Positions 15,313-23,755 are shown, numbered from the stretch's first letter. The stretch: DNA of 64,000 bases from a virus (IMGVR_UViG_3300009594_000003:1-64000), one strand, 5' to 3'. The notes: a model not told the origin generated them from the letters alone. Numbers and translations: made by a program.

Positions 15313-15751
15313 TGTGAAGACTTTTCTAGAGTGGTCTAAATTGCGTAGCGAGATGGTGGGTGCCACAGAACCCAACATGGCTATCAGCACGGACGGCAGT
15401 GCAAATCAAATGGCTACTGGAGCTAAGAGGTTCCTTGGTACTCAGACCACAAGGGCCATTGGCGGTACTACTAATTTCGTGAACGCCCTGGCTATGATAT
15501 CTCAAAATAATCCGGCCTTACTCACTAAAGTTGTCGGTACTATAACCTCAGCCATCCGATCTCTCAAGGATGATGAAGTAGACCCAGAAACCAAAGAACA
15601 ACTCGTAAACTCGCTTCGAGCATCCGTTCCAGGTTTGAAACAGTTAGAAGGCCCCCCTGGGGCTAAGCCGTCAGCCGCCCCAACCGATCAACCAACGGTA
15701 GGCGGAACAGAGGCTAAACCTCTCGGTAACATAAGAGGCACCCCGGCATAA
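15302..15751 (+). CDS. Putative internal virion protein
   Basis: A 149-aa protein starting MKTSVKTFLEWSKLRSEMV, another member of the targeting-like family, overlapping the previous stop by 11 nt. ATG 15302 is preferred over a TTG 12 nt earlier. The C-terminal 40 residues are Pro/Ala/Gly-rich. No enzymatic motif; helical middle (NFVNALAMISQNNPALL). Confidence 0.55.
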   Translation: MKTSVKTFLEWSKLRSEMVGATEPNMAISTDGSANQMATGAKRFLGTQTTRAIGGTTNFVNALAMISQNNPALLTKVVGTITSAIRSLKDDEVDPETKEQLVNSLRASVPGLKQLEGPPGAKPSAAPTDQPTVGGTEAKPLGNIRGTPA

Positions 15752-15761
15752 GAGGGGTAGC

Positions 15762-16829
15762 ATGAACCAAATTGTTACTAATCGTGAACGAGAAAAAATT
15801 CAAAGGATACAAAAGATACTGATGGCGAAGAGGATTGCTTCTCCAGTAAAGCAACCCTCTACTCTGAAGCAGATATCCGCCGTGCCATCGCAACCTCCTG
15901 CACCAAACACACAGCAGCGAATCATATCGGGTCGCAGTGGCGTAATCAAAAAGACTATCAACCAGAATCAACGCATCACTGAGCAGGCCAGGAACGCCCG
16001 CCCTGCGACAGTCGGTCGCTCTACGCCCATCAATGAAAAAGTTATATTCCTGTCTGGTGGTATCGGGGATGTGTTGACCGTAGAGAGCTTCATGCCGGAA
16101 ATGAGGAAGAAGTACCTGGAAACCATACTCTACGGAACTCGCAAACACCTAGTTATTCAAGAACTCTTCCAAGCATTGCCAAACTACCCAAACCTGAAAG
16201 AACATCGGGTAGTTTGGAGTGATTTCACCAACTTCTGGTGCTTCTTATACAAAACTGAGTGCGAAAACAGGTATGTCAAACAAGGAGCAATTCCACCCGC
16301 CATCCTTGCCGCCGCCGAAGATTACGGCATAGCAATCAAATTCCCCGTCATCAAGAGCGGACAATGGCCCTTCGTAGGGTCCAGCTTCATTAAACATCAG
16401 GTAGCCAATATAGATCGTCTTAACTTGCCACAAAACTACATAGTGATTGCTCCATATAGCTCAGACAAGGCTAATTCCAGGCGGGATTTCACGTCCGCCG
16501 ATTGGGAGGCAACAATAACTATGTTGCGCAGACGTGGAGCCAAAGGAGTGGTAGTAAACAATGGCACGGACTTTGTGCCGAACTCTGACCAGCTTATAAA
16601 CCTGTCCAATAAGACAACCATCCTAGAAAGCATTGAGGCTACGAAAAAGGCCAGTGCCTACATCGGGATAGATACTTGCTTCTCGGTTCTAGCCGCACAA
16701 CTTTTCCAATCGTCAAACTTGATAATCAAGTGCGTAAATAACCACGGCCTCAACAACAAGGCCGTATACTTTGCCCCTCATAACACATTTGAGTTCATTG
16801 TAGACGCAGTAAGCGGAAGGACCATTTAA
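15762..16829 (+). CDS. GT9-like (heptosyltransferase-fold) glycosyltransferase
   Basis: A 355-aa protein with a basic, unstructured N-terminal 90 residues and then a GT-B fold: IFLSGGIGDVLTVESFMPE (N-terminal G-x-G-D loop), VIAPYSSDKANSRRDFTSADWE (donor side), and KKASAYIGIDTCFSVLAAQL, the ADP-heptose:LPS heptosyltransferase-type GVDT-H-like motif with Cys in place of the usual Gly-x-x-H. Start codon ATG overlaps nothing but lies 10 nt after the previous stop. It is followed by a coupled methyltransferase, so the pair may decorate a glycan or virion protein. Confidence 0.75.
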   Translation: MNQIVTNREREKIQRIQKILMAKRIASPVKQPSTLKQISAVPSQPPAPNTQQRIISGRSGVIKKTINQNQRITEQARNARPATVGRSTPINEKVIFLSGGIGDVLTVESFMPEMRKKYLETILYGTRKHLVIQELFQALPNYPNLKEHRVVWSDFTNFWCFLYKTECENRYVKQGAIPPAILAAAEDYGIAIKFPVIKSGQWPFVGSSFIKHQVANIDRLNLPQNYIVIAPYSSDKANSRRDFTSADWEATITMLRRRGAKGVVVNNGTDFVPNSDQLINLSNKTTILESIEATKKASAYIGIDTCFSVLAAQLFQSSNLIIKCVNNHGLNNKAVYFAPHNTFEFIVDAVSGRTI

Positions 16830-17482
16830 TGGATAGAACCATTGGATCGTATCCTGCGGTAGAAGACGGAGACCTGATCTTTTGCACCAATGTTGACATA
16901 GCCTACCAAAAGGACATGTCCAAGAGTGTATCCTACGATAAAGAATACTACGAAAATTACGTCAAGCGGGAAGGCACCGACATAGCAGTTGCACTCAACA
17001 AAGCCAGAGTTGGTATCGTTGAGAAATACTGCTACAACCGTGATATACTAGATATCGGCATTGGTTCAGGCGAGTTCATTAGAAGCTGCCGTCACAATAA
17101 GGCATACGGCTTTGACATCAATCCATACGGCGTCGTCTGGTTGAAAGACAGATACTTGTACATCGATCCCTGGCATCATGTTCCTTACCACATTTCCGGT
17201 GTGACGCTCTGGGACACCCTTGAACACATGCCAAAACCAACCGACTTCCTTGATCTGATGCCAGAAGGCATGTTTGTATTCCTCTCGATGCCCATGTTCA
17301 CAGACATCAAGAACATCAGATCAAGTAAACATTACAAGCCAAATGAACACTATTACTACTACTCGGTTGATGGATTTGCTCACTATGCAAAAGACGCTGA
17401 CTTCGAGGTCTTGGAACATAACAACCAAGAAACGCTAGCCGGACGTACTGGTATAGAGACATTCGTTCTCAGAAAGCAATGA
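16829..17482 (+). CDS. SAM-dependent methyltransferase
   Basis: A 217-aa class I methyltransferase. Motif I is DILDIGIGSGEFIRSC, followed by YGFDINPYG (acidic residue binding the ribose) and VTLWDTLEHMPKP (motif IV-like). It resembles type 11/23 methyltransferases of sugar and lipid pathways. The ATG overlaps the glycosyltransferase stop (TTTAATGG), so the two are coupled and a glycan substrate is likely. A terminator ends the operon. Confidence 0.8.
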   Translation: MDRTIGSYPAVEDGDLIFCTNVDIAYQKDMSKSVSYDKEYYENYVKREGTDIAVALNKARVGIVEKYCYNRDILDIGIGSGEFIRSCRHNKAYGFDINPYGVVWLKDRYLYIDPWHHVPYHISGVTLWDTLEHMPKPTDFLDLMPEGMFVFLSMPMFTDIKNIRSSKHYKPNEHYYYYSVDGFAHYAKDADFEVLEHNNQETLAGRTGIETFVLRKQ

Positions 17483-17483
17483 A

Positions 17484-17510
17484 AAAAAGGCCCGCATAGC
17501 GGGCCTTTTT
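17484..17510. terminator. Bidirectional hairpin terminator
   Basis: AAAAAGGCCCGC, loop ATA, GCGGGCCTTTTT, between two convergent operons. Confidence 0.92.
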
Positions 17511-17511
17511 G

Positions 17512-18501
17512 TTAGTTGATACCATTTTCTGCTTGATATGCTTTGACAGCTTCAACTAGTTTGCGTGGATCAATGATCCCAAATCCCTGGTAGAATGTCG
17601 GGTCTCCTAGAAGTCCGTTCTGAATGTTTGATGTGTTCTTCTTGAAAATCGTCCTGTAGTCTTCTGCCATGTCGAGTTTAATCCTCAGTCCCTTGCTCCT
17701 CTTGTATGACAACACGAGTGCCGCTACACCTACAGCAAACGGACAGGCCATACTGGTTCCCGAAAGGATAGCGTACCAGTTATCAGGAACGGTTGAGAAT
17801 ATCTTGTCTCCCGGTGCCATGAAGTCCAGGTCTTTACCTGTGTTGGAAAACGTGGCCCTCTTCAGTTCCTCGGTGATCGCCCCAATAGCTATGGTTTCCG
17901 GGTACAGAGCCGGATAAAACACGTTCTGTGTTAGTCCTGCGTTACCCGCAGCACAAAATGTAACGACGTTCTTAGATGCGGCGTATTGCAGAGCCTTCTT
18001 GACCTCCTGTGTCGGGCGAGGCGAACCCAGAGACATAGCCAGGATGTCCGCCCCATTATCCACAGCCCAACGTATGCCTTTAGCCACATTTAGCAAGCTG
18101 CCATTGCCATGACGATCTAGCACCTTTACTGGAAGGACTTTGGCCTTTGGTGCTACACCAACCATGCCTATGTCGTTATTGCTTGCTACAATAATACCAG
18201 TGACATGCGTACCATGCTGGTTATCGTCGTCTGGTAGTTTAGCTTCGTTGACGAAATTCTTCCCAGGTAACAGGTTCTCGGCTAGGTCTGGGTGATCCAG
18301 GTCGCAACCGGTGTCTAACACTGCGATGGTTACACCTTCGCCCTGGGTTAGATTCCAGGCGTCGGGCAAGCTGAATGCGGTTATATTCCATCCAACTTTC
18401 TGGCGGGCGTCTTGCAGCGATAGTACCTCCTCGACCTCAAATGGAGGTAATTTGCATTTCTTATCCGTTCGTTGGTTGCTGGTTTTCTTCTTCCGTGCCA
18501 T
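17512..18501 (-). CDS. Subtilisin-like serine protease (S8)
   Basis: A 329-aa protease with the full subtilase triad: Asp in TIAVLDTGCDLDHPDL, His in QHGTHVTGII, Ser in LSGTSMACPFAVG, and the oxyanion Asn in CAAGNAG. There is no signal peptide; the N-terminus is basic (MARKKKTSNQ), and no long propeptide is visible, so it acts inside the cell or virion. The start follows AAAGGAGG and overlaps the upstream gene by 41 nt. It may mature virion proteins or cut host targets. Rare in phages. Confidence 0.92.
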   Translation of the reverse strand: MARKKKTSNQRTDKKCKLPPFEVEEVLSLQDARQKVGWNITAFSLPDAWNLTQGEGVTIAVLDTGCDLDHPDLAENLLPGKNFVNEAKLPDDDNQHGTHVTGIIVASNNDIGMVGVAPKAKVLPVKVLDRHGNGSLLNVAKGIRWAVDNGADILAMSLGSPRPTQEVKKALQYAASKNVVTFCAAGNAGLTQNVFYPALYPETIAIGAITEELKRATFSNTGKDLDFMAPGDKIFSTVPDNWYAILSGTSMACPFAVGVAALVLSYKRSKGLRIKLDMAEDYRTIFKKNTSNIQNGLLGDPTFYQGFGIIDPRKLVEAVKAYQAENGIN

Positions 18502-18913
18502 TTTCCTCCTTTGGAACCATAGCCCCCTCGTTGTACTTGCTAACCAGGAAGTCGATGGCGTTTCCTACAACTACGTTGATGACGAAGGCTTTGATGGCTG
18601 GTACAAATGGCCGCAACCAAAAGGGCATGATTTCTTTGACAGTGAAATCAAATAGTTTGGTCACAGCCATCATAACGACCGCCTTTTTGTCAGCACCGGC
18701 AGGGATGATCGGTTCTACGTACTGGATCAATCCATCTAGCGACTTCAACAGAAATTTAACTACTTGATGTATCTTGCTGCTTGGAATTTTCTTCCAAAAC
18801 TCCCACCAACGTGGTCCTTTTTCTTTCTGCTCGGCAGCATACTCCTCGGCGAGTGCATTGACGTAATCTTCTACTGCATTGATCTGTTCTTGCGTTAGCA
18901 TATGAAGTGACAT
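18461..18913 (-). CDS. Putative membrane-active helical protein
   Basis: A 150-aa protein. The centre (ADKKAVVMMAVTKLFDF...MPFWLRPFVPAIKAFVINVVVGNAIDFLV) contains two or three amphipathic or hydrophobic helices; both ends are charged, with WWEFWKK near residue 37. It could be a holin-like or membrane-associated protein. It has an excellent ribosome site (AAGGAGG) and a TAGATAG box 10-20 nt further up. Coupled by overlap to the subtilase. Function not proven. Confidence 0.5.
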   Translation of the reverse strand: MSLHMLTQEQINAVEDYVNALAEEYAAEQKEKGPRWWEFWKKIPSSKIHQVVKFLLKSLDGLIQYVEPIIPAGADKKAVVMMAVTKLFDFTVKEIMPFWLRPFVPAIKAFVINVVVGNAIDFLVSKYNEGAMVPKEENGTEEENQQPTNG

Positions 18914-18958
18914 ATTGCCTCCTTAACACTATCTAGCCTTCTGACAGGAGGATTTAGG

Positions 18959-19288
18959 TTAGGTTACACAAGGCTCATCTTGAAGCCTGCTGATCTGATC
19001 TTCTAGGTAAGCTGTTGCCAGAGCGGAAGCCTCGGCTGCGGTGCAAAGTTCGCTTTCTAGCCAGACACGATTTGTGGTGTCTTTGTAGACTATTGTGTAG
19101 TAGCTACCCTGCACATCATTGACGAGGATGGACTTGATGTATACTCGTTCGATTTTACCTTCGTCTGCGGCTTTGGCACACACGTAGGCAACTTCATTGA
19201 CAAGGAACTTGACTGCGTAGATGTATTTAACGACGACGCCAGCACACCCCTTAACCCTCAACCCTCCAGTGGCAACGTAAATCGGCAT
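18959..19288 (-). CDS. Conserved phage hypothetical protein
   Basis: A 109-aa protein starting MPIYVATGGLRVKGCAGVVVKY and rich in beta strands and Tyr/Val (YIKSILVNDVQGSYYTIVYKD). I recall similar short proteins in large phages but no function. A TATATAG box stands 5 nt before the ATG, so it is likely late and leaderless. It is separated from the next upstream gene by a terminator. Confidence 0.6.
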   Translation of the reverse strand: MPIYVATGGLRVKGCAGVVVKYIYAVKFLVNEVAYVCAKAADEGKIERVYIKSILVNDVQGSYYTIVYKDTTNRVWLESELCTAAEASALATAYLEDQISRLQDEPCVT

Positions 19289-19291
19289 GTT

Positions 19292-19299
19292 CTATATAT
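19292..19299 (-). promoter_or_regulatory. T4-late-like box, start-proximal
   Basis: On the minus strand ATATATAG, then AAC and the ATG at 19288. It lies between that start and the terminator at 19301-19329. Confidence 0.5.
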
Positions 19300-19300
19300 G

Positions 19301-19329
19301 AAAACGGCCCGCTGAAAGCGGGCCGTTTT
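19301..19329. terminator. Bidirectional hairpin terminator
   Basis: AAAACGGCCCGCT, loop GAA, AGCGGGCCGTTTT. It isolates the late box of the gene at 19288 from the upstream leftward genes. Confidence 0.92.
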
Positions 19330-19333
19330 TGAT

Positions 19334-19507
19334 TTATGCTACCTTCCTAATCGACCAGTCTACGGCTTGGTCTGTACCGCTGATCTTTTTCAGCGTCATG
19401 TCCCAACCGTGCATTAGGATGAGTGTGGGACTTACCCAAATAAGCTGGGCCTGGACTCCAGCAAAATGAGCAATATAAATGGCTCGCTGAGTGCTACTGG
19501 ATAACAC
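19334..19507 (-). CDS. Small hypothetical protein
   Basis: A 57-aa ORF from a GTG, with a hydrophobic centre (IYIAHFAGVQAQLIWVSPTLILMHGW) and a polar C-terminus. No convincing ribosome site or promoter; part of a hairpin arm (GGCGGGCTTTT) lies upstream. It fills an otherwise empty 200-nt gap and ends 5 nt before a terminator. Possible but uncertain gene. Confidence 0.35.
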   Translation of the reverse strand: MLSSSTQRAIYIAHFAGVQAQLIWVSPTLILMHGWDMTLKKISGTDQAVDWSIRKVA

Positions 19508-19531
19508 CTTCTCATATGGCGGGCTTTTCTA

Positions 19532-20308
19532 TTACATCACTAGGGCGGCGAACTCTTTTGAGAGGTCGGCTATAGCTGCTGACAGCTTTTGAACCATCTC
19601 GTGGTCCTCGTTTTCTGCCGCCGTTTGTAGTTCGACAAGTACAGCAGCCTTCTTCTGCCTGATGTGCTTGAGTGCTTTGACGACATCACGGAGCTTGGTG
19701 CAGTCCTCAAACCGCTCTTCACGGATCGCACTCGCCAACTTTTGTTCAAACGTGTCGATAGCCTCGTCTATCTTAGATCGAGGTCCACGGACCAGTCCTG
19801 CAACTGGTTGTTCTTCATCAACCGTGAGTTTCTCTAGCTCCAATTTCGGCTTCTTGCCGACATGTTGCGTGGTGCCGTGAATTTGCTGAATTGCTATATC
19901 CATTTGGTCCTTAAAATGGACATAGCAATGCGAGCAACCCATACGGCCTGTCTTCTGTATCTCTGCAAATGAGATACCGCAGGCCGGGCAGACATTTGCT
20001 AGTTGTTGGACTTGCTCATGATGCACCACAACAGGCTTGCCTTGGCTCTGGAAGTATGCCAGCAACTCAGATAGAAGCTGCCCCGGTGTGGCTGGCTGGT
20101 CGGATTTCGGTCCCTGATATTGTGAATGTTGCGGATTGTGAGGATGCAAGACCGGCAGTTGCGGCGGCACACTCAGTTTCTCGCTATTCAAGTAGACGGA
20201 GGCACACTGGTGACACAGACGTATCACCTTGGCGTTGCCATCAACAATCTCATTGATGACCACATTCTTCGGCAGTGTGCAAGGCTTGCCTGTTACGGGG
20301 CAGATCAT
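19532..20308 (-). CDS. McsA-like zinc-finger / UVR protein
   Basis: McsA activates the protein-arginine kinase McsB in bacterial protein quality control. This 258-aa protein has CPVTGKPC and CHQC in the N-terminal 40 residues, then the McsA core CPACGISFAEIQKTGRMGCSHCYVHF, then HGTTQHVGKKP, and a C-terminal UVR coiled coil (ASAIREERFEDCTKLRDVVKAL). No McsB-like kinase is in this window, so it could hijack the host one or act alone as a zinc chaperone. Coupled to the upstream secreted protein (ATGA). Confidence 0.85.
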   Translation of the reverse strand: MICPVTGKPCTLPKNVVINEIVDGNAKVIRLCHQCASVYLNSEKLSVPPQLPVLHPHNPQHSQYQGPKSDQPATPGQLLSELLAYFQSQGKPVVVHHEQVQQLANVCPACGISFAEIQKTGRMGCSHCYVHFKDQMDIAIQQIHGTTQHVGKKPKLELEKLTVDEEQPVAGLVRGPRSKIDEAIDTFEQKLASAIREERFEDCTKLRDVVKALKHIRQKKAAVLVELQTAAENEDHEMVQKLSAAIADLSKEFAALVM

Positions 20309-20892
20309 TTATTGTCCTTCTTTCTCTCGATCAGTTTGTGGTGGTCGTGGAAATCCTTGACCTGTTGCTGGTACAACTTGGCATCCTTTTCAGGAATTTC
20401 CTTTGTGTACTTGCTCAGCGTGTCCTCCATGATCTTCTCGAACTTGACGGCATGATCCTTCCGAATCTGAGTTAGCTTCTTGATCGATTCTTCTATATCC
20501 GTCTTGTCGGGATTGCGGTCGGTCTTTTCCAGGTCTTCCTTGGTAGTCGCCTTATATCGTTCGGGAGCAGTCGTAGCTTCCTTCGCCCAGGCTTGATTCA
20601 ATCCGGCGAGTTGTTTGCTGAGATTCTCGGCCTGGAGCAAGTAGAAAAGGTCTCTCTCGAAATCAGTCAGGTCTTTCAGTTTGGCTGTTTTCTTGGTTTT
20701 GGTATTTTCCAACTCGTAGTCCTTGTAGAACTCCGGGCTGTTGATGTTTTTACTCCAGTTCTCGGCGTTCTTCAGTGCTTCAAGATAATCCTTGACTTTC
20801 GGGCCGTCATCCTTCTGGGTGTAGGCAGAGCCGGTCACAAACAAAAGGCTGGTGAAGGCTAGAGCTAGGCTTAGCGGGACAATGCATTTCAT
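20305..20892 (-). CDS. Secreted coiled-coil protein
   Basis: A 195-aa protein with a signal peptide (MKCIVPLSLALAFTSLLFVTGSA, residues 1-23) and a highly charged, Lys/Glu-rich helical remainder likely to form coiled coils. No domain is recognised. It begins with an AAGGGAG ribosome site and has its own sigma70-like promoter; its stop overlaps the McsA-like start. Probably acts in the periplasm. Confidence 0.65.
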   Translation of the reverse strand: MKCIVPLSLALAFTSLLFVTGSAYTQKDDGPKVKDYLEALKNAENWSKNINSPEFYKDYELENTKTKKTAKLKDLTDFERDLFYLLQAENLSKQLAGLNQAWAKEATTAPERYKATTKEDLEKTDRNPDKTDIEESIKKLTQIRKDHAVKFEKIMEDTLSKYTKEIPEKDAKLYQQQVKDFHDHHKLIERKKDNK

Positions 20893-20928
20893 GATTGGCT
20901 CCCTTGTAAGGGTGAAGTTTGATAACCT

Positions 20929-20956
20929 ATTCTAGTAGTTTGGCGAAAAAGATCAA
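20929..20956 (-). promoter_or_regulatory. Sigma70-like promoter
   Basis: On the minus strand TTGATC, 16-nt spacer, TAGAAT, 37 nt before the ATG at 20892. Confidence 0.65.
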
Positions 20957-20962
20957 ATCCAA

Positions 20963-21784
20963 TTATATCTGAATCGGAGAGCCAGTAATCCTTAGATCGA
21001 AACCATCTAGAAACAGAGCGGCTGTATTTGGAGTTACAGTACGCTCAATCCAAACAGGGACACTCTCGCCCGCACGTAGTATACCTATGTTGATGGGGTT
21101 TATTTTTTTGGCATTGAGGAAATCTACGCCGAATGGCTTCTGGTTGTCAAAGTCTATAGACGGTGCTATCTGGTTAATCGGGGCACCGTCTACTAGTTTG
21201 GCGGCACTAACGGTAAACGAACCGACCAAGTTAGTGGTGTTCACAACGGTAAGCAAGTCGTGGAACTTCTTGTCATCGTCGCCAGCAAAATGTATCTCGA
21301 AGAATCTAGTGCCTCCAGCGGTCGAGACGTTGACAAACACGCCGGATAGCAGGCTCAGATTATTCAGTTCGTCCTCTAGATTCTGGCCCCAGACGTTCAA
21401 ATCGCTGTCATAGTTCCAGTTGAAAGTTTGATTTTCGTACTGCATCACCAGAAACCCGCCAGAAACGGGGCCGCTGATTGCAACTCGCTGGATGTCTCTG
21501 GAGGTTTCTACGCCAATTTTCAACGTGGCACCACCAAGGATATCGTTAGCCATGTAGAGCGAAACATCGAACAGCGAATCTGTGCTATGATTATTGAAAA
21601 TGTAGATGCAGCGGTAATCTACCTTGCCAGTGCCAGCACTCTCCTTTTGGGTGTCGGGAAAAAGGTTGTTTAACAAATTACCAATTACAATTGCAGAGGG
21701 ATCACCGCCAAGGGATTCGGCGGGATCATTGTTTGCCGTACCCCCAGAGTAAACGAAAACTATGTCATTCGCACCTATAGCCAT
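20963..21784 (-). CDS. Putative virion structural protein
   Basis: A 273-aa protein rich in beta structure, Gly, Asn and Val, with no cysteines clusters and no catalytic motif: MAIGANDIVFVYSGGTANNDP..., VWIERTVTPNTAALFLDGF near the end. Composition suggests a tail or baseplate component. It overlaps the stop of the upstream HTH protein (TAATG), so both are made together. Specific role unknown. Confidence 0.55.
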   Translation of the reverse strand: MAIGANDIVFVYSGGTANNDPAESLGGDPSAIVIGNLLNNLFPDTQKESAGTGKVDYRCIYIFNNHSTDSLFDVSLYMANDILGGATLKIGVETSRDIQRVAISGPVSGGFLVMQYENQTFNWNYDSDLNVWGQNLEDELNNLSLLSGVFVNVSTAGGTRFFEIHFAGDDDKKFHDLLTVVNTTNLVGSFTVSAAKLVDGAPINQIAPSIDFDNQKPFGVDFLNAKKINPINIGILRAGESVPVWIERTVTPNTAALFLDGFDLRITGSPIQI

Positions 21785-22083
21785 TATTTCCCTCGTTTCA
21801 AAATGTACCGGACATTTCTAGGTGTGTAGCCCGTCATCTGTGCTATAGTAGAGACGTTAAAAAATGGATTTTCCGCCAGAGCTAAGACATTGTGGTGGTT
21901 TGTCACCTGCCGGTTCGGTCTTCCGTGTTTGTGCAGGATTCGATAGACTTCCGCAACGGATTTCCCTGTCTTTAGTGCGATGTCTCGCACCTTCATCCCT
22001 GGGTCGCCAAAATACATGTTGGCAACCTCGAACTCCGAATATTGCTTTAGTTCTGTCAAGAAGTCCTTAAAAGAGAAGTCCAT
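21784..22083 (-). CDS. HTH protein with targeting-like N-terminus
   Basis: A 99-aa protein starting MDFSFKDFLTELKQYSEF: targeting-like motif with L-T-E at residues 9-11. Then follow two helix-turn-helix units, MKVRDIALKTGKSVAEVYRIL and NVSTIAQMTGYTPRNVRYIL, like those in resolvases and sigma factors. If cut at L-T-E and packaged, it would be a DNA-binding protein delivered with the genome. A late box (CTATCTAAATAG) lies 2 nt before GGT-ATG. Function beyond DNA binding is unknown. Confidence 0.65.
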   Translation of the reverse strand: MDFSFKDFLTELKQYSEFEVANMYFGDPGMKVRDIALKTGKSVAEVYRILHKHGRPNRQVTNHHNVLALAENPFFNVSTIAQMTGYTPRNVRYILKRGK

Positions 22084-22086
22084 ACC

Positions 22087-22098
22087 CTATTTAGATAG
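22087..22098 (-). promoter_or_regulatory. T4-late-like box, start-proximal
   Basis: On the minus strand CTATCTAAATAG, then GGT and the ATG at 22083. Confidence 0.55.
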
Positions 22099-22118
22099 AC
22101 GGAACGTAATTCCTGTTA

Positions 22119-22147
22119 TTGACGCTTTGTTCCATAGCAGGTAGAAT
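22119..22147 (+). promoter_or_regulatory. Sigma70-like promoter
   Basis: TTGACG, 17-nt spacer, TAGAAT, 28 nt before the ATG at 22176. Divergent from the late box at 22087. Confidence 0.7.
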
Positions 22148-22175
22148 CTAGCTGGTTCAGAGGAGGAATTTCTAT

Positions 22176-23126
22176 ATGGCGGTCTTCAGCTTCGGGAGCG
22201 ATCCCGAATTCATGCTTTGGAAAAATGGCATTTTCTACAGTGCCATTAACATCGTGCCGGGCAGCAAAAAGGCCTGTTACGTTATAGACGGCTGCAACTT
22301 TTACTACGACAATGTGTTGGCAGAATGCACGATTCAGCCAGCGAAAACCAAAAAAGAAACAGTCAAGAATATCCGCAAGTCTCTCACGTTGTACGCCAAC
22401 TTGGTCAGGCCCTATTACCTCGTTCCCAGGGCTTCACACCGCTACGATTGGAACCAGTTGAAGAGCAAAGAAGCACTAGAAGCCGGGTGCGATCCAGAAT
22501 GGTGTGCCTATAGTCTGGAAGTAAAAAAGCCTGACAAGGTGTTTTTCCGCAAGAACAACCTGCGGAGTGGCGGCGGACATATTCACCTTGGCTCAAAGAC
22601 AATTATCAAAAAGCAGCGTGGGCTGATCTTCACCACTAGGATGCTCGATCTCTTCCTGGGCATTCCTAGCATCCTCCTAGACCACGATACCTCCTCACCA
22701 GAGCGTCGGAAACTCTACGGCCTTGCCGGTAGATTCCGCAAGCCAGACTACGGTGTAGAGTATCGATCTATCGGTAACTTCTGGCTCGCTAGCCCAAAGT
22801 TGGTTGAGTTGGTCTATGACATCTGCGATTTCACCCTGGGGTTCATAGACGCCGACAAGCATCTAGAATTCTGGACTATTGACGAAGAGCGTCTGGCTTC
22901 AGATGACGCTTGGAATGATGAGAGCTTCAACCCGGCAGACTGCCACAAATGCCACGGTTATGATGTGGCAGCGTTGAGAGACGCCATCGATAATTCCAAT
23001 AAAGCCAAAGCCAGGAAATTCATGGACTTCCTGAAACAACAGATGCCTTCCAAGCTCTATGAAGACATTTGCAGCCTTGCAGATCATCCTGATTTCGAGA
23101 TGTACAAAGAATGGAGACTCAAATGA
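22176..23126 (+). CDS. Phage COOH.NH2 ligase (type 2)
   Basis: A 316-aa protein of the glutamine-synthetase/GCS-like COOH.NH2 ligase superfamily, which joins a carboxylate to an amine using ATP. Visible motifs: FGSDPEFML at the start, LAECTIQPA near residue 50, SGGGHIHLGSK near residue 130, and GLAGRFRKPDYGVEYRSIGNFWL near residue 195, the usual metal and phosphate ligands. A GAGGAGG ribosome site and a sigma70-like promoter precede it. It is coupled to an alpha/beta hydrolase. In other phages these ligases sit with peptide- or amine-modifying enzymes; the substrate here is unknown. Confidence 0.8.
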   Translation: MAVFSFGSDPEFMLWKNGIFYSAINIVPGSKKACYVIDGCNFYYDNVLAECTIQPAKTKKETVKNIRKSLTLYANLVRPYYLVPRASHRYDWNQLKSKEALEAGCDPEWCAYSLEVKKPDKVFFRKNNLRSGGGHIHLGSKTIIKKQRGLIFTTRMLDLFLGIPSILLDHDTSSPERRKLYGLAGRFRKPDYGVEYRSIGNFWLASPKLVELVYDICDFTLGFIDADKHLEFWTIDEERLASDDAWNDESFNPADCHKCHGYDVAALRDAIDNSNKAKARKFMDFLKQQMPSKLYEDICSLADHPDFEMYKEWRLK

Positions 23127-23755
23127 TTGAAATCTACCCGACCCTCATCAATCCCACTCTCGCCAAGAAATGTATCATCTTCATGGCTGGCCGAGGCGGT
23201 ACGACAAGAGGGCGGCATTTTGAACTCTACAAAGAGCAGCTAGAGAAAATGAAGGCGGAGAATGTGTTACTTGTCGGGGCTGCTGCGATCAAGGAATACT
23301 ACCAACAGCCCAGGGGTCCACACGACCAAGCTGAAGCTATTCGTGGTCAAGGCAAAGCAGTAGGCCAGATTATGAATCTGGTTCTATCTATGGAACATGA
23401 TTACGAAGTGAAAAGAGAGAACATCTGGTTGGCTGGCTTTTCAGCCGGGGCTGTAATGGCTGTGATGACGGCGGTTCAGGCGACAAAACACTTTGGCGGC
23501 GTCATCGCACACAACGGTGCCATACTAGAACCGAACAACATTCCCGAAGCCAATGGCATGAAGACACCGTTTGCATTGTTCCACACAAAGGACGACAGTG
23601 TATTCAAGTGGGACGAACGATATCTGCCAATGAAGAAGGCACTAATCGACAAGAAGTACAATGTGACTTGTTTCGAGACTAAAGAAGGCGGGCACACTAT
23701 TTCCCAAGAACAAATAGAACAAGCTTGTTCGTTTATCTCCCGGCTACACGCATAA
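23123..23755 (+). CDS. Alpha/beta hydrolase (carboxylesterase/phospholipase type)
   Basis: A 210-aa hydrolase. FMAGRGGTTRG forms the oxyanion loop, Ser is in LAGFSAGAVMA (G-x-S-x-G), Asp in FHTKDDSVFKW and His in KEGGHTISQ. Size and motifs fit the small phospholipase/carboxylesterase family. The start at ATG 23123 overlaps the ligase stop (ATGA) with GGAG upstream. It may hydrolyse the ester or thioester that the ligase makes, or recycle its substrate. Its 3' end overlaps the convergent gene by 23 nt. Confidence 0.85.
   Translation: MIEIYPTLINPTLAKKCIIFMAGRGGTTRGRHFELYKEQLEKMKAENVLLVGAAAIKEYYQQPRGPHDQAEAIRGQGKAVGQIMNLVLSMEHDYEVKRENIWLAGFSAGAVMAVMTAVQATKHFGGVIAHNGAILEPNNIPEANGMKTPFALFHTKDDSVFKWDERYLPMKKALIDKKYNVTCFETKEGGHTISQEQIEQACSFISRLHA

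Noticed and set aside
18461-18913. Definite holin call for the 150-aa protein
   Set aside because: Hydrophobic helices are present but no lysis partner is adjacent and the topology is unclear.
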